Under the pieces are notes generated by a model. It was not told where the DNA came from. It was given only the letters and a program-made list of their open reading frames with translations, and did no database searches. A program made the translations under genes and the position numbers. From the NCBI GenBank assembly GCA_022841665.1, contig JALHRB010000022.1, forward strand, positions 1 to 52,438: a stretch of DNA of 52,438 bases, read 5' to 3'. This document shows positions 35,148 through 42,068 of the stretch, piece by piece (position 1 is the stretch's first letter; every line of letters starts with the position of its first letter). The stretch comes from Pseudolabrys sp. (GTDB lineage Bacteria; Pseudomonadota; Alphaproteobacteria; Rhizobiales; Xanthobacteraceae).

Positions 35148-35369
35148 ATGGCAGCCAAGACACTACAGCCTGTGAGGGTTCCTTATGGCAAACCTCTCAG
35201 ACCTATCAATTGGGACAGGGTCGAAATCGCTGCATTACGCTCGTCCCTCGACGAGTGCATTGAGCTAATCGAATGTTACGATGAAGTTTGTAACCCGAAC
35301 GAGCGCGCGCAAGCTGCGGTTAGCCGCGCGAAAGAATTGCTCGGCAAAACGAAAAAGCCCGGCGGTTAA
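35148..35369 (+). CDS. small hypothetical protein 3 of the prophage-edge cassette
   Basis: 73 residues (MAAKTLQPVRVPYGKPLRP), mostly helical and acidic in the middle (SSLDECIELIECYDE). The start follows a GGGAGAGGAAG site belonging to the diverged third copy of the leader. The last codons and stop lie inside the hairpin that also terminates the tRNA gene on the other strand. No family recognised. Confidence 0.62.
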   Translation: MAAKTLQPVRVPYGKPLRPINWDRVEIAALRSSLDECIELIECYDEVCNPNERAQAAVSRAKELLGKTKKPGG

Positions 35370-35376
35370 GCCGGGC
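35352..35376 (-). terminator. hairpin terminator between small gene 3 and tRNA-Ser
   Basis: The stem GCCCGGC / GCCGGGC with a 6-base loop is followed, read leftward, by five T, so it should end the tRNA-Ser transcript. Read rightward, it is followed by CTTTG and may work weakly for the small-gene cassette as well. Confidence 0.75.
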
Positions 35377-35382
35377 CTTTGT

Positions 35383-35470
35383 TGGCGGAGGGGGTAGGAT
35401 TCGAACCCACGGACCCTTGCGGATCTTCGGTTTTCAGGACCGCTGCCTTAAGCCACTCGGCCACCCCTCC
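35383..35470 (-). tRNA. tRNA-Ser(TGA), unusual anticodon loop
   Basis: Read leftward from 35470: acceptor GGAGGGG pairs with CCCCTCC, D-arm GCCGAGTGGCTTAAGGC, anticodon arm GCGGT CCTGAAA ACCGA, a long class II variable arm (GATCC GCAA GGGTC), T-loop TTCGAAT, then G and an encoded CCA (35383-35385). The long variable arm and anticodon TGA give serine. Position 33 is C instead of the almost universal U, and the 27-43 pair is a G-A mismatch, so the gene may be a decayed or phage-associated copy. It sits at the edge of the prophage. Confidence 0.88.
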
Positions 35471-35474
35471 GGTT

Positions 35475-35603
35475 TCACGGCGCCAGAATGTGCAGCGCCA
35501 GCAGCACGGCGACAATGAACACGACATACGCCACCACGGCCGCGCCGGCGGTCACACTGCGCACGCATTCGCCGATGGTGTAGCCGAGGTGGCGCAGGGT
35601 CAT
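35475..35603 (-). CDS. 42-residue single-helix membrane protein of the prophage lysis region
   Basis: MTLRHLGYTIGECVRSV followed by one membrane helix (VVAYVVFIVAVLLALHIL). The ATG overlaps the stop of the preceding gene as ATGA, and the stop is 5 bases from the tRNA. The overlap and hydrophobic pattern support a real gene; it could be a small holin or spanin-like accessory. Function unknown. Confidence 0.55.
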   Translation of the reverse strand: MTLRHLGYTIGECVRSVTAGAAVVAYVVFIVAVLLALHILAP

Positions 35604-36118
35604 CGGCTCGCGACCTTCCCGCCGTAGGGATCGACGACGACATAGCCCCGGATCGACCGCACATGCCGGCGCGTCTTTCCGCCGCCGGAGTTGCCGTCAT
35701 GCACCAGCCATTCATTGCCGGAGACGTGCGAGATGAGGACCATGACGTGCCCGCGCCTGGCCGCGGCCATCTTCGGCGCCGGCGCGGTGCGCGGGAAATA
35801 CCTGATCCAGTTGGCGGCCAGGTTGAGCTCGGGCTTGATCTTCCCGAACAGGAAGAGGGACGCCTCGCAGCCGCAGTAGCGGTAGGGGCAGCCCCGTGGC
35901 CTTGAGCCGATGACGCCGACATCGCCCGGCGCTTCGGCGTGACGGCGCGCGCCGGATTCCGTCGACGAGGACGGCACGGCCGCACGATCGCTGCAGCCCC
36001 GCTCATTGCAAACGATGATTCCTTTGTTCTGGTGTCGTTGAGGTCTGGCGTCGGCGGCCGAGCTCGCAAGCGCGATCATGGCGCACGCAAGCGCGGCCGC
36101 GGCGTTGAGCCGCGACAT
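35600..36118 (-). CDS. exported cysteine-peptidase-like protein of the prophage
   Basis: 172 residues with a signal peptide (MSRLNAAAALACAMIALASS, cleavage near ADA). The C-terminal half has CPYRYCGCEASLF, then RRGHVMVLISHVSGNEWLVH and DGNSGGGKTRRHVR. This Cys-His-Asn order fits a small CHAP/NlpC-like peptidase fold, but the catalytic assignment is inferred. Placed after the holin and endolysin genes, it may help cell-wall opening or be a conserved phage periplasmic protein. Confidence 0.65.
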   Translation of the reverse strand: MSRLNAAAALACAMIALASSAADARPQRHQNKGIIVCNERGCSDRAAVPSSSTESGARRHAEAPGDVGVIGSRPRGCPYRYCGCEASLFLFGKIKPELNLAANWIRYFPRTAPAPKMAAARRGHVMVLISHVSGNEWLVHDGNSGGGKTRRHVRSIRGYVVVDPYGGKVASR

Positions 36119-36159
36119 GCAGGTTCTCCGTGGTGGTGGAAGGGGACGCGGTTACAAAG

Positions 36160-36501
36160 TCAGCGCCGGCGGGATTTGATGTCCTTCAGGTCGGCGATGT
36201 GATTTTTGATCTCGTCGAGGGTCTTGTTCATGGTGCGCAATTGCTCGCCCAGCGGCTCGACGTGTTCCTTCACCTCGTTGCTGATGTGGCGTTGCTCGCG
36301 CAGCAGCCTGAGATGTTCGCCGACCGGACCGTCGAAGAAGTATCGCTGCTCGGGCGGCGACGTCGGCGGATTCGATGCTTGGCCGTTCGGCCACCATCGC
36401 CCCTTCACCGCCCCCATGATCAGCGCGGCGAGCGCGGTAAAGAACGCCGCGAGCCCTCCGATCAGGAGGGAATAATTATCGGGGGCGCTGCCATCGGCCA
36501 T
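36160..36501 (-). CDS. prophage small membrane-anchored coiled-coil protein
   Basis: 113 residues: MADGSAPDNYSLLIGG, a membrane helix (LAAFFTALAALIMGAV), a short basic linker, then a long helical charged part with heptad character (LRTMNKTLDEIKNHIADLKD). The arrangement is that of phage lysis-accessory or membrane-anchored i-spanin-like proteins. It overlaps the end of the preceding gene by 26 bases. An upstream ATG at 36534 would add 11 residues. Confidence 0.6.
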   Translation of the reverse strand: MADGSAPDNYSLLIGGLAAFFTALAALIMGAVKGRWWPNGQASNPPTSPPEQRYFFDGPVGEHLRLLREQRHISNEVKEHVEPLGEQLRTMNKTLDEIKNHIADLKDIKSRRR

Positions 36502-36940
36502 GTGCGAGAACCCGATGGCAGGAAACGATTTCACCGACCGACAGGGAGCCGTACACCGCGACGGCGAGCGCGCCGCTGCCGATCTGCCCCAGCGCCGGCA
36601 CCACGGCCGCCGCCATCAGAGCCCACAAGGTCGCCCCGCCGAGCGCGCCGACGGCCCGCATCCACGGCCCGATCAACGGCCAGCGGCCGTTCGCATAGAG
36701 GGCGATGCAGCGGGCGAGGCCGCCCATGAAAAACCCGAGGCGCAGGAATTCGGAATCGAACCCCGCCTGCACCAACAGGCGGAACGATCCGGCCTCGGAG
36801 GATTTGGGCCAGACGGTTAACGTGACCGCGATCGCGATCATCATTCCCGAGGTGACCCATTCGAATAAACGCCCGGTACGAAAAGCCTTTTCGACGGCGG
36901 TCATAGCCTGACGTCCGGCGGATATCCCGATGTCTGTCAT
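36476..36940 (-). CDS. prophage multi-helix membrane protein
   Basis: 154 residues with about four hydrophobic segments (VTSGMMIAIAVTLTV near 30, LRLGFFMGGLARCIAL near 66, VGALGGATLWALMAAAVVPAL near 96, SGALAVAVYGSLSVGEIV near 120). Its ATG overlaps the stop of a tiny upstream frame as ATGA. Position among lysis genes suggests a holin or antiholin-like role; no family is recognised. Confidence 0.6.
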   Translation of the reverse strand: MTDIGISAGRQAMTAVEKAFRTGRLFEWVTSGMMIAIAVTLTVWPKSSEAGSFRLLVQAGFDSEFLRLGFFMGGLARCIALYANGRWPLIGPWMRAVGALGGATLWALMAAAVVPALGQIGSGALAVAVYGSLSVGEIVSCHRVLAHGRWQRPR

Positions 36941-37005
36941 TCCGCGAACGCCCCCGTCCGCTTGCGGGGGACGCGGATTCCCCCTTCAATCTTGTCGGCC
37001 ATCAT
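36937..37005 (-). CDS. possible 21-22-residue leader peptide
   Basis: The frame MMADKIEGGIRVPRKRTGAFAE has AAGGGGG just before its tandem ATGs and ends in an ATGA overlap with the next gene, the same coupling used across this operon. Too short to judge by composition; it may be a translational leader. Confidence 0.35.
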   Translation of the reverse strand: MMADKIEGGIRVPRKRTGAFAE

Positions 37006-37093
37006 CAGCCCCCTTGCTGGTGGTGGTTAGGGCAGGCTTTGCTTGTCCTGGGGCGGCCGGACGTGTCAGCGGACGGTCGCCCCGCTCGTATTT

Positions 37094-37213
37094 TTAGAGG
37101 TCGTCCCTGCCGAAATAGCCCAGGTCTTCACGGCCCCAGCCGCCGGGCCAGAGGATCGGGGCGAGACACACGGCGACGATCAGCGTGACGACGATGGTCG
37201 GGATGTGGTCCAT
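37094..37213 (-). CDS. 39-residue single-helix prophage protein
   Basis: MDHIPTIVVTLIVAVCLAP, then WPGGWGREDLGYFGRDDL and TAA. One N-terminal membrane helix and an acidic tail. An AGGAG site lies 6 bases before the ATG, which follows the 3TM holin gene by 9 bases. Small hydrophobic proteins in this position often modulate holins; this is inference. Confidence 0.5.
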   Translation of the reverse strand: MDHIPTIVVTLIVAVCLAPILWPGGWGREDLGYFGRDDL

Positions 37214-37222
37214 TGCGGACTC

Positions 37223-37792
37223 CTACTTCTTCTTCGTGATCGCGCCGAGCAGCGACCCGAGCATGGTGTTGACTTCAGAGCCGGAGGCCGCGGCCGTGGT
37301 GCGCCGCGTGGTGTCCATCGCGACGTAGCCGAGCAAGCCGCACAGCGCGAGGAAGTAGGTCGTGAGCGCGGAGGCGAGCTTGATGCCGAGATCGATGCCG
37401 GCGGCATTGCCGATCCACAGATCCCGCACCGCGACGGGCAGGATTGCGACCGCCCACAGCATTACGACGTAACCGAGCAGATGGCGCCAGTGATACCAGG
37501 ACACGCCGGCGGCGAGCTCGGCGCGCATCGTCTGCCCGACTTCCTTGACCTGGGCGGTATAGAACTTCGCCCATTCCTTTTCGGCTTCGGCATTCGCATG
37601 GCGGATTGCGTCGACCACTTCGGATGACGGGTTCTTGAGTGCGTCGTTGACCGCCTCCGGCGTCCGATCGACACCCAGCGCGTCGGCTATCAGCCCGCCG
37701 GCCGTCGCCCCCAACCCCGGCATGCCGAGCATGCCGCCGATGACGCCGCCGCCGAGTTTGATGACCGGGCCGGCAATGTCCTTCCAGTCCAT
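37223..37792 (-). CDS. 3TM-type holin (gene-transfer-agent holin-like)
   Basis: 189 residues. An N-terminal Gly-rich amphipathic segment (VIKLGGGVIGGMLGMPG) precedes a charged helix (AIRHANAEAEKEWAKFY) and two strong membrane helices (LLGYVVMLWAVAILPVAV, LTTYFLALCGLLGYVAM), with a basic tail ending TKKK. This matches the 3TM holin family known from alphaproteobacterial prophages and GTAs. AAGGAG lies 6 bases before the ATG. It directly follows the endolysin gene, as expected of a lysis cassette. Confidence 0.82.
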   Translation of the reverse strand: MDWKDIAGPVIKLGGGVIGGMLGMPGLGATAGGLIADALGVDRTPEAVNDALKNPSSEVVDAIRHANAEAEKEWAKFYTAQVKEVGQTMRAELAAGVSWYHWRHLLGYVVMLWAVAILPVAVRDLWIGNAAGIDLGIKLASALTTYFLALCGLLGYVAMDTTRRTTAAASGSEVNTMLGSLLGAITKKK

Positions 37793-37802
37793 ATGCGTCT
37801 CC

Positions 37803-38615
37803 TTACGATTGCGTGACGGGCACGATGGCGACGGCGCCGACCGGCGCTTCCTGCCGGGCAGCGCGCCACCTGTTGATGAGAATGACGGCACCCACGGCCG
37901 CGCCGACGATGGCCGCCGCAATCAGCACCGTGAGGACCGGGTGCGCCGCGATCCAGTCCGTGACGCCCGCGCCGCCGCCGGCGGCGACCACGGGCCCGGC
38001 CTTGACGGCGGTCTTGGCCGCCTTGGGCTCCGGCACCTCGCCCTTGCCTGCCGGGGCTTCCAGAGGGCCCGGCGCGGGCGACGGCACGAGCTTGGCGCCG
38101 GCGACGAAGGCAGCAGCAGCCGATCTCACCTCCGCAACCCTGCGGCCCCAGCCCTTGCCGAACACCGGCCAGGTCTTGAGCGATTTCAGAAAGCGCAGCC
38201 GCTCGTCGCAGATCGCGTTCGCCAGCGCGGCCGGGTCGCGCCTGGCGACCGCCGCCAGCACCGCGTCATTGACCACGCTGGTGTTGTCGGGAAGGCCGGT
38301 AAGACGCCGCAGCACCTTTCCGCTCCGCCCGATGCCGGAGTTCACGCCGTAGTCGAAGATGGCGTAGTCGACCCCGGCCGGGAGTTCGTCGCAACGCTGC
38401 GAGTCCCAATACTTCGCGCGGTAGATCGCCTTGGCTTCGGAAAGTTTCATCGCCTTGACGTCGGCCGCAGTCGCCCCCGGCTTCACGTATTTGCGGTAGT
38501 CGACGATGGTGATGCCAAAATTCGTTGGGCCGCCGGGATCCGAGGGGTGGTTTGTATAGCCGCCTTCGTGGGCCAGCAGTCGGCGCAGGGCCTCTTCGTA
38601 AGTGCTCTTTGCCAT
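37803..38615 (-). CDS. GH108 endolysin (N-acetylmuramidase) with C-terminal membrane helix
   Basis: 270 residues. HEGGYTNHPSDPGGPTNFG at 16-34 carries the catalytic Glu17 of glycosyl hydrolase 108, followed by the peptidoglycan-binding-like part (YAIFDYGVNSGIGRSGKVLRR) to about residue 170. An Ala/Pro/Lys linker leads to a C-terminal membrane helix (VLTVLIAAAIVGAAVGAV, about 227-244). Most GH108 endolysins end near residue 180, so the tail anchor is an added feature suggesting membrane tethering before holin action. GGGGGAGGGG lies before the ATG. Confidence 0.88.
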   Translation of the reverse strand: MAKSTYEEALRRLLAHEGGYTNHPSDPGGPTNFGITIVDYRKYVKPGATAADVKAMKLSEAKAIYRAKYWDSQRCDELPAGVDYAIFDYGVNSGIGRSGKVLRRLTGLPDNTSVVNDAVLAAVARRDPAALANAICDERLRFLKSLKTWPVFGKGWGRRVAEVRSAAAAFVAGAKLVPSPAPGPLEAPAGKGEVPEPKAAKTAVKAGPVVAAGGGAGVTDWIAAHPVLTVLIAAAIVGAAVGAVILINRWRAARQEAPVGAVAIVPVTQS

Positions 38616-38617
38616 GA

Positions 38618-38683
38618 TTAGACCCCCTCCCCCTTATCGCCTTTGCGCATGGGCTTTAGAGCCGTGAGAGCGGCGATGGTCAT
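38618..38683 (-). CDS. possible 21-residue leader peptide before the endolysin
   Basis: The frame MTIAALTALKPMRKGDKGEGV ends 2 bases before the endolysin ATG, and its last codons form the endolysin ribosome site. A GGAG lies 8 bases before its own ATG. It may couple endolysin translation, or be chance. Confidence 0.28.
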   Translation of the reverse strand: MTIAALTALKPMRKGDKGEGV

Positions 38684-38719
38684 TGATAAGACTCCACTTT
38701 TTCAGGTTTTTGGTGTGCG

Positions 38720-38736
38720 GGTTGATTGATTCAACC
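38720..38736. promoter_or_regulatory. inverted repeat upstream of the methyltransferase gene
   Basis: GGTTGA TTGAT TCAACC, with perfect 6-base arms, lies about 48 bases before the start of the rightward methyltransferase gene in an AT-richer stretch. It is a plausible operator for this independently transcribed gene. Confidence 0.4.
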
Positions 38737-38783
38737 GATGGACTTAGACTGCAGGTTGCCTTCCTCGAAAAAGGCGCAGCGGG

Positions 38784-39482
38784 ATGAATGTTCTGAGTGT
38801 CTTTCGACCGTCGGCGTGGCGCAGGCTGGCAACCGATCTTAAAAATCAGGGTCTGAAACGCGCGCGGCCGTGGATCGCGCGACAGGTCTTCGAGGGCGTT
38901 TATTTCGACGGCCTGATGACGAAGCACAATGTCAGCGCAGCAGTCGGTCTCAATCCCGGCCGCAATTCCTACCGCCACTATTTCGCTGAACAGGTCGCGC
39001 GATGCGCGCGCAACGCCGATGGCGTCTTCGTGAGTGTCGGAGTCGCCAGCGGCAACGTCGCCTTGCGCATTCTTGAAAACGTGAAGCCGGACAAAGACTA
39101 TTGGCTCATCGATTCGTGGGACGGGCGGCGCTCGGCAGCGGATCCGGCGCCAAAATACAGCGACGACTTTGCAAACGTGCAGGACAGATTCGCTCGTTTC
39201 CCGAACGTGAAATTCCTGCGCGGAGTGGTGCCGGAAAGCCTATCGCGGTTCACGCCGGACAAAATCGCCTTTGCGCACTTCAATCTCGGCGACCCGGATT
39301 CCGAAATCGTCGCGCTCGACATTCTGGCCCCACGATTGCAAAAGGGCGGATCGATTCTAATCGACGCTTACGGCCGCGGTGTGTCGACCGACGCCCACAG
39401 GCGGGGTTATGAGGCGGTCGCCGCGCGCTGCGGGCTGACAGATTTCAAAGGCGAGAACGGGCAGATGGAGTTGCGGCGCTAG
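38784..39482 (+). CDS. TylF/macrocin O-methyltransferase-like protein carried in the prophage
   Basis: 232 residues. The SAM-binding strand-loop VFVSVGVASGNVALRILE is near residue 81, with YWLIDSWDG near 108. FAHFNLGDPDSEIVALDIL and LQKGGSILIDAYG match the conserved metal-binding end region of TylF-type methyltransferases, with Asn where many have Asp. It is the only rightward gene in this part of the prophage, has its own upstream inverted repeat, and its stop overlaps the stop of the convergent tail gene by 3 bases. It is probably a lysogenic cargo gene acting on a sugar or small molecule of the host surface. Confidence 0.72.
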   Translation: MNVLSVFRPSAWRRLATDLKNQGLKRARPWIARQVFEGVYFDGLMTKHNVSAAVGLNPGRNSYRHYFAEQVARCARNADGVFVSVGVASGNVALRILENVKPDKDYWLIDSWDGRRSAADPAPKYSDDFANVQDRFARFPNVKFLRGVVPESLSRFTPDKIAFAHFNLGDPDSEIVALDILAPRLQKGGSILIDAYGRGVSTDAHRRGYEAVAARCGLTDFKGENGQMELRR

Positions 39483-40057
39483 GCGAACGCCTCCACCTTT
39501 ATCACACCGAGGACGGCGGGGCCGGCTGTCGAGTAGCCGGTGGCGTTGACCGTGGCGGCCTCGCTAACCGCAACTTTATAGTATGAAACCCACCCGGTTT
39601 GCGTCGCCTTGCTGCGGAACGTGTCGGAACCTGTGCCACCGTTGATGTGCATGGAGATAACAAGATCGCGACCGGCGACGCGCGAGAATCCCACACCATC
39701 GGATGCAGACTGTGCGCCTGCCGAGAGAGTGGTGCTTCCCAAGCCTCCGAAAAGCAATTGGTAGGGGGCGCCGGCAGCGGTGCCGTTAAAGTCGTAAGCA
39801 TCTCCCGCGCCGGCTCCGTTGTCCACATAAGCGGAGCTGATTGTCAAACCTTCGCCACCGCCGACGCTGCCTGCTTCGAACGTGACGCGAATCTGACTGG
39901 TGCCTACCGGAAAACTCAGTTGGGCGTTCGCGATGACAATGCGGATTGTGAATCCGTTCCACCCGCCGTTGTCGCCGTCGCCGGTGAGCGGACCCGCTGC
40001 CGTTTGCCACGTGCCAGCAACTACAGCCGCAAACATCGCTGCCGAGACTGCCGTCAT
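39479..40057 (-). CDS. prophage tail-fibre-region protein, unknown
   Basis: 192 residues from MTAVSAAMFAAVVAGTWQ; the ATG overlaps the stop of the preceding gene by one base (TGATG). Rich in Gly, Ala, Thr and Ser, with beta-like pattern (FTIRIVIANAQLSFPVG, DLVISMHINGGTG), as in carbohydrate-contacting appendage proteins. It is the last gene of the tail-fibre set, next to the Mtd-like protein. No family recognised. Confidence 0.7.
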   Translation of the reverse strand: MTAVSAAMFAAVVAGTWQTAAGPLTGDGDNGGWNGFTIRIVIANAQLSFPVGTSQIRVTFEAGSVGGGEGLTISSAYVDNGAGAGDAYDFNGTAAGAPYQLLFGGLGSTTLSAGAQSASDGVGFSRVAGRDLVISMHINGGTGSDTFRSKATQTGWVSYYKVAVSEAATVNATGYSTAGPAVLGVIKVEAFA

Positions 40058-40665
40058 CAGGTGAGCCCCGTGCCGCTGATTTTCCATTCGGTCGTGCCGA
40101 CCTTGATGGCCGTGGCAATGCCGTTCGCAGCGAGCGTGCGCGAGCCGGTCGTTCCGGCCGACGAGAGGCGCATCGTGTCGGAGGTGATGGCGATGGTGAT
40201 GACGCCGGCGCCGTGGCCGTTAACGAACGTCAACGTCGTGCCGATCGGGTAGGCGACGCTTGCATTCGCAGGGATGGTCCAAATGCGCGCGGTCGTGTCA
40301 GCGTCGGGGTGAAAGATGTGCTTGTTCGCGTCCGCGAGGACCGCTGTGTACGCTGCGCTTTGTGAATTCTGCGGCAATCCGGGGAGGATGGCGTTATCTT
40401 TGAGCCCCTTCGGATGAACGGCGCGGGTGTCGTCGGTGCCGGTCAACGTTTCCGCCGCAGTGGCCAGTTCAACCTTGCCAGCAACCGTCTCGCTTGCCGC
40501 CGCGGGCAGCTCGCTTTCCTTGGCTGCAGGAACGCCGCCGGCCGTGCTGCCGTCATGCACCACAAGGCGCTTGTCGTCGGTGTCGACGGTCACTTCGCCG
40601 ACTACACCAGTAAACGCGGCAGTTTCCGCGGCAGTGCCGCGCCGGTGTTGAACCTGCTTTGCCAT
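40057..40665 (-). CDS. phage receptor-binding/tail-fibre protein with Mtd-like N-terminal domain
   Basis: 202 residues. The opening QVQHRRGTAAETAAFTG, then GEVTVDTDDKRLVVHDG, is the short beta-prism element found at the start of major tropism determinants, hyaluronidase-type and other tail fibres. The middle has AASETVAGKVELATAAET, a common tail-fibre repeat element. It probably forms a trimeric tip that contacts the host. It overlaps neighbours by one base on each side. Confidence 0.82.
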   Translation of the reverse strand: MAKQVQHRRGTAAETAAFTGVVGEVTVDTDDKRLVVHDGSTAGGVPAAKESELPAAASETVAGKVELATAAETLTGTDDTRAVHPKGLKDNAILPGLPQNSQSAAYTAVLADANKHIFHPDADTTARIWTIPANASVAYPIGTTLTFVNGHGAGVITIAITSDTMRLSSAGTTGSRTLAANGIATAIKVGTTEWKISGTGLT

Positions 40666-41051
40666 TAGGCGACACTCCCATAATCGTCTTCAAGGGTGAC
40701 GGTCCCGGTGACGAGGCCATAATCTTCAGCCGCGGATTGCACGCTGGCCGGAATGTCGTTGGTGATGTTCTTGACGCCGGCGCCGAAGTTCACGGCGGCA
40801 TCGCTATTCGAGCTGCGTATCGGCGTGCCGCGCACGAGCGTATTGGCATCGCTCATGTAGCACTGCACGATTTCCCATTCGGCGGCGGCTGCTTCGGTGT
40901 TGACAAGAAACAGAACCGGGTTATCCGCGCCGTTGTCGCCGGTGCCGAAGGCCTCCGACACGCGCTGATGTCCGCCGGCACGCGACACGGTGAGATTGCC
41001 CGTGCCGGTGCTGTCGCTGTTTTCGAAGACGAGATCGGCGAGCAGAGCCAT
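40665..41051 (-). CDS. prophage structural protein, unknown
   Basis: 128 residues from MALLADLVFENSDSTGTGN. The short N-terminal segment followed by LTVSRAGGHQRVSEAFG resembles small appendage proteins that begin many phage fibre modules. The stop overlaps the Mtd-like gene start (TAATG). A GGGAT site lies about 10 bases upstream. Role unknown. Confidence 0.68.
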   Translation of the reverse strand: MALLADLVFENSDSTGTGNLTVSRAGGHQRVSEAFGTGDNGADNPVLFLVNTEAAAAEWEIVQCYMSDANTLVRGTPIRSSNSDAAVNFGAGVKNITNDIPASVQSAAEDYGLVTGTVTLEDDYGSVA

Positions 41052-41066
41052 GATCAAAATATCCCG

Positions 41067-41633
41067 TTAGCGGGCGATGGAAGCGACCGAGCGGCGGCGG
41101 CCCCATGCATAGGCGACCAGTTCTTGTGCGGAGTCCGTTTCGAGCGCCGGCCCGACGGTCTGAGATTTGTTCGCAATCGCCGGAAGCCCTTCGTCGGTCT
41201 CCGACGCCAGCCCGATGTGCACCGTCTTGAGCGTGCCGAGTGCGAGCCCTTCGTCGGTTTCCGACGCCAGCCCGATGTGCACCGTCTTGAGCGTGCCGAG
41301 TGCGAGCCCTTCGTCGGTTTCCGACGCCAGCCCGACGTGCACCGTCTTGAGCGTGCCGAGTGCGAGCCCTTCGTCGGTTTCCGACGCCAGTCCGACGTGC
41401 ACCGTCTTGAGGGTGCCGAGCGCCAGACCGTCATCAGTCTCCAACGCCAAGCCGAGCGCCTGGCTCTTGTTTGCGACTGCCGCAAGGCCTGTGTCGGTTT
41501 CGGATGCCAGGCCGAATGCGTAGGTCTTCCGCGCGGCGGCGCCGAACGACGTATCGGTCTCGATTGCCTGCGCAAGCGCTTCGGCGCCGCCAATGGCGCC
41601 GCCGATCGGCAGACCGATATAGCCGCCGATCAT
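41067..41633 (-). CDS. prophage tail-associated protein made of eight 20-residue repeats
   Basis: 188 residues: a Gly-rich hydrophobic start (MIGGYIGLPIGGAIGG), then eight tandem 20-residue units from about residue 18 to 178, consensus GLASETDEGLALGTLKTVHI, then a short basic tail. The inner units are nearly identical at DNA level. Unit edges (ANKSQAL and ANKSQTV variants) frame the newly amplified core. Each unit could give a strand pair or a short helix in a solenoid; the protein may be a fibre or spacer whose length changes by unit number. No function is known. Confidence 0.75.
   Translation of the reverse strand: MIGGYIGLPIGGAIGGAEALAQAIETDTSFGAAARKTYAFGLASETDTGLAAVANKSQALGLALETDDGLALGTLKTVHVGLASETDEGLALGTLKTVHVGLASETDEGLALGTLKTVHIGLASETDEGLALGTLKTVHIGLASETDEGLPAIANKSQTVGPALETDSAQELVAYAWGRRRSVASIAR
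41101..41580. repeat. eight tandem 60-bp coding repeats
   Basis: Bases 41101-41580 are in exact 60-base register. The units at 41221-41280, 41281-41340 and 41341-41400 differ from each other by only one or two bases, and outer units are more diverged, the pattern of recent amplification from the centre. No spacer sequences, so not CRISPR. Confidence 0.92.
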
Positions 41634-41645
41634 GCTGCGTCAGCC

Positions 41646-42032
41646 TTAGTGAGCGGCGATCAGCGCAGCCCGCAGGGCCGCTGAGTTGCCGCCGTGCAGT
41701 TGGCGCACCTCCTTGCCCTTGGTCGCGGCAATCGTGCCCTTGCCCTTGTTGAAGCCCCGCAGTGCCCAGCGGCCCTTACGTCCGCCGCCGCTCTGGATGC
41801 TGAGAATGAGCGCCGCCGAAGGACGCGGATCGAGACCGTTGTCGCTGATCAAATCCTGCGCCACGATCTTTGTGACCTGGAACGCCACCTCGAGCCAGTA
41901 TTGATCGGTGTCGCCGGTTTTGACGTTGAGCTGTTCGAGCCGACCGATCACGGCCGGATAGGCGATGTCGGGATCGATGTGGAACAGGTTCGGCTTCGTT
42001 CCGTCTTGGGTTAGCCATGCGGGCAGCGGCAT
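41646..42032 (-). CDS. prophage hypothetical protein (tail region)
   Basis: 128 residues starting MPLPAWLTQDGTKPNLFHID. A compact alpha/beta pattern with YWLEVAFQVTKIVAQDLI and a C-terminal basic Gly-rich part (RWALRGFNKGKGTIAATKG). It lies between the repeat protein and another tail-region gene, all leftward and tightly spaced. No family recognised. Confidence 0.68.
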   Translation of the reverse strand: MPLPAWLTQDGTKPNLFHIDPDIAYPAVIGRLEQLNVKTGDTDQYWLEVAFQVTKIVAQDLISDNGLDPRPSAALILSIQSGGGRKGRWALRGFNKGKGTIAATKGKEVRQLHGGNSAALRAALIAAH

Positions 42033-42068
42033 CGGATTGATCCTCGCGTTGAAGGGAGATGGCGGCGA

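Noticed and set aside
41101-41580. CRISPR-like array
   Set aside because: Units are contiguous 60-base repeats with no unique spacers, lie wholly within a coding frame and encode 20-residue protein repeats.
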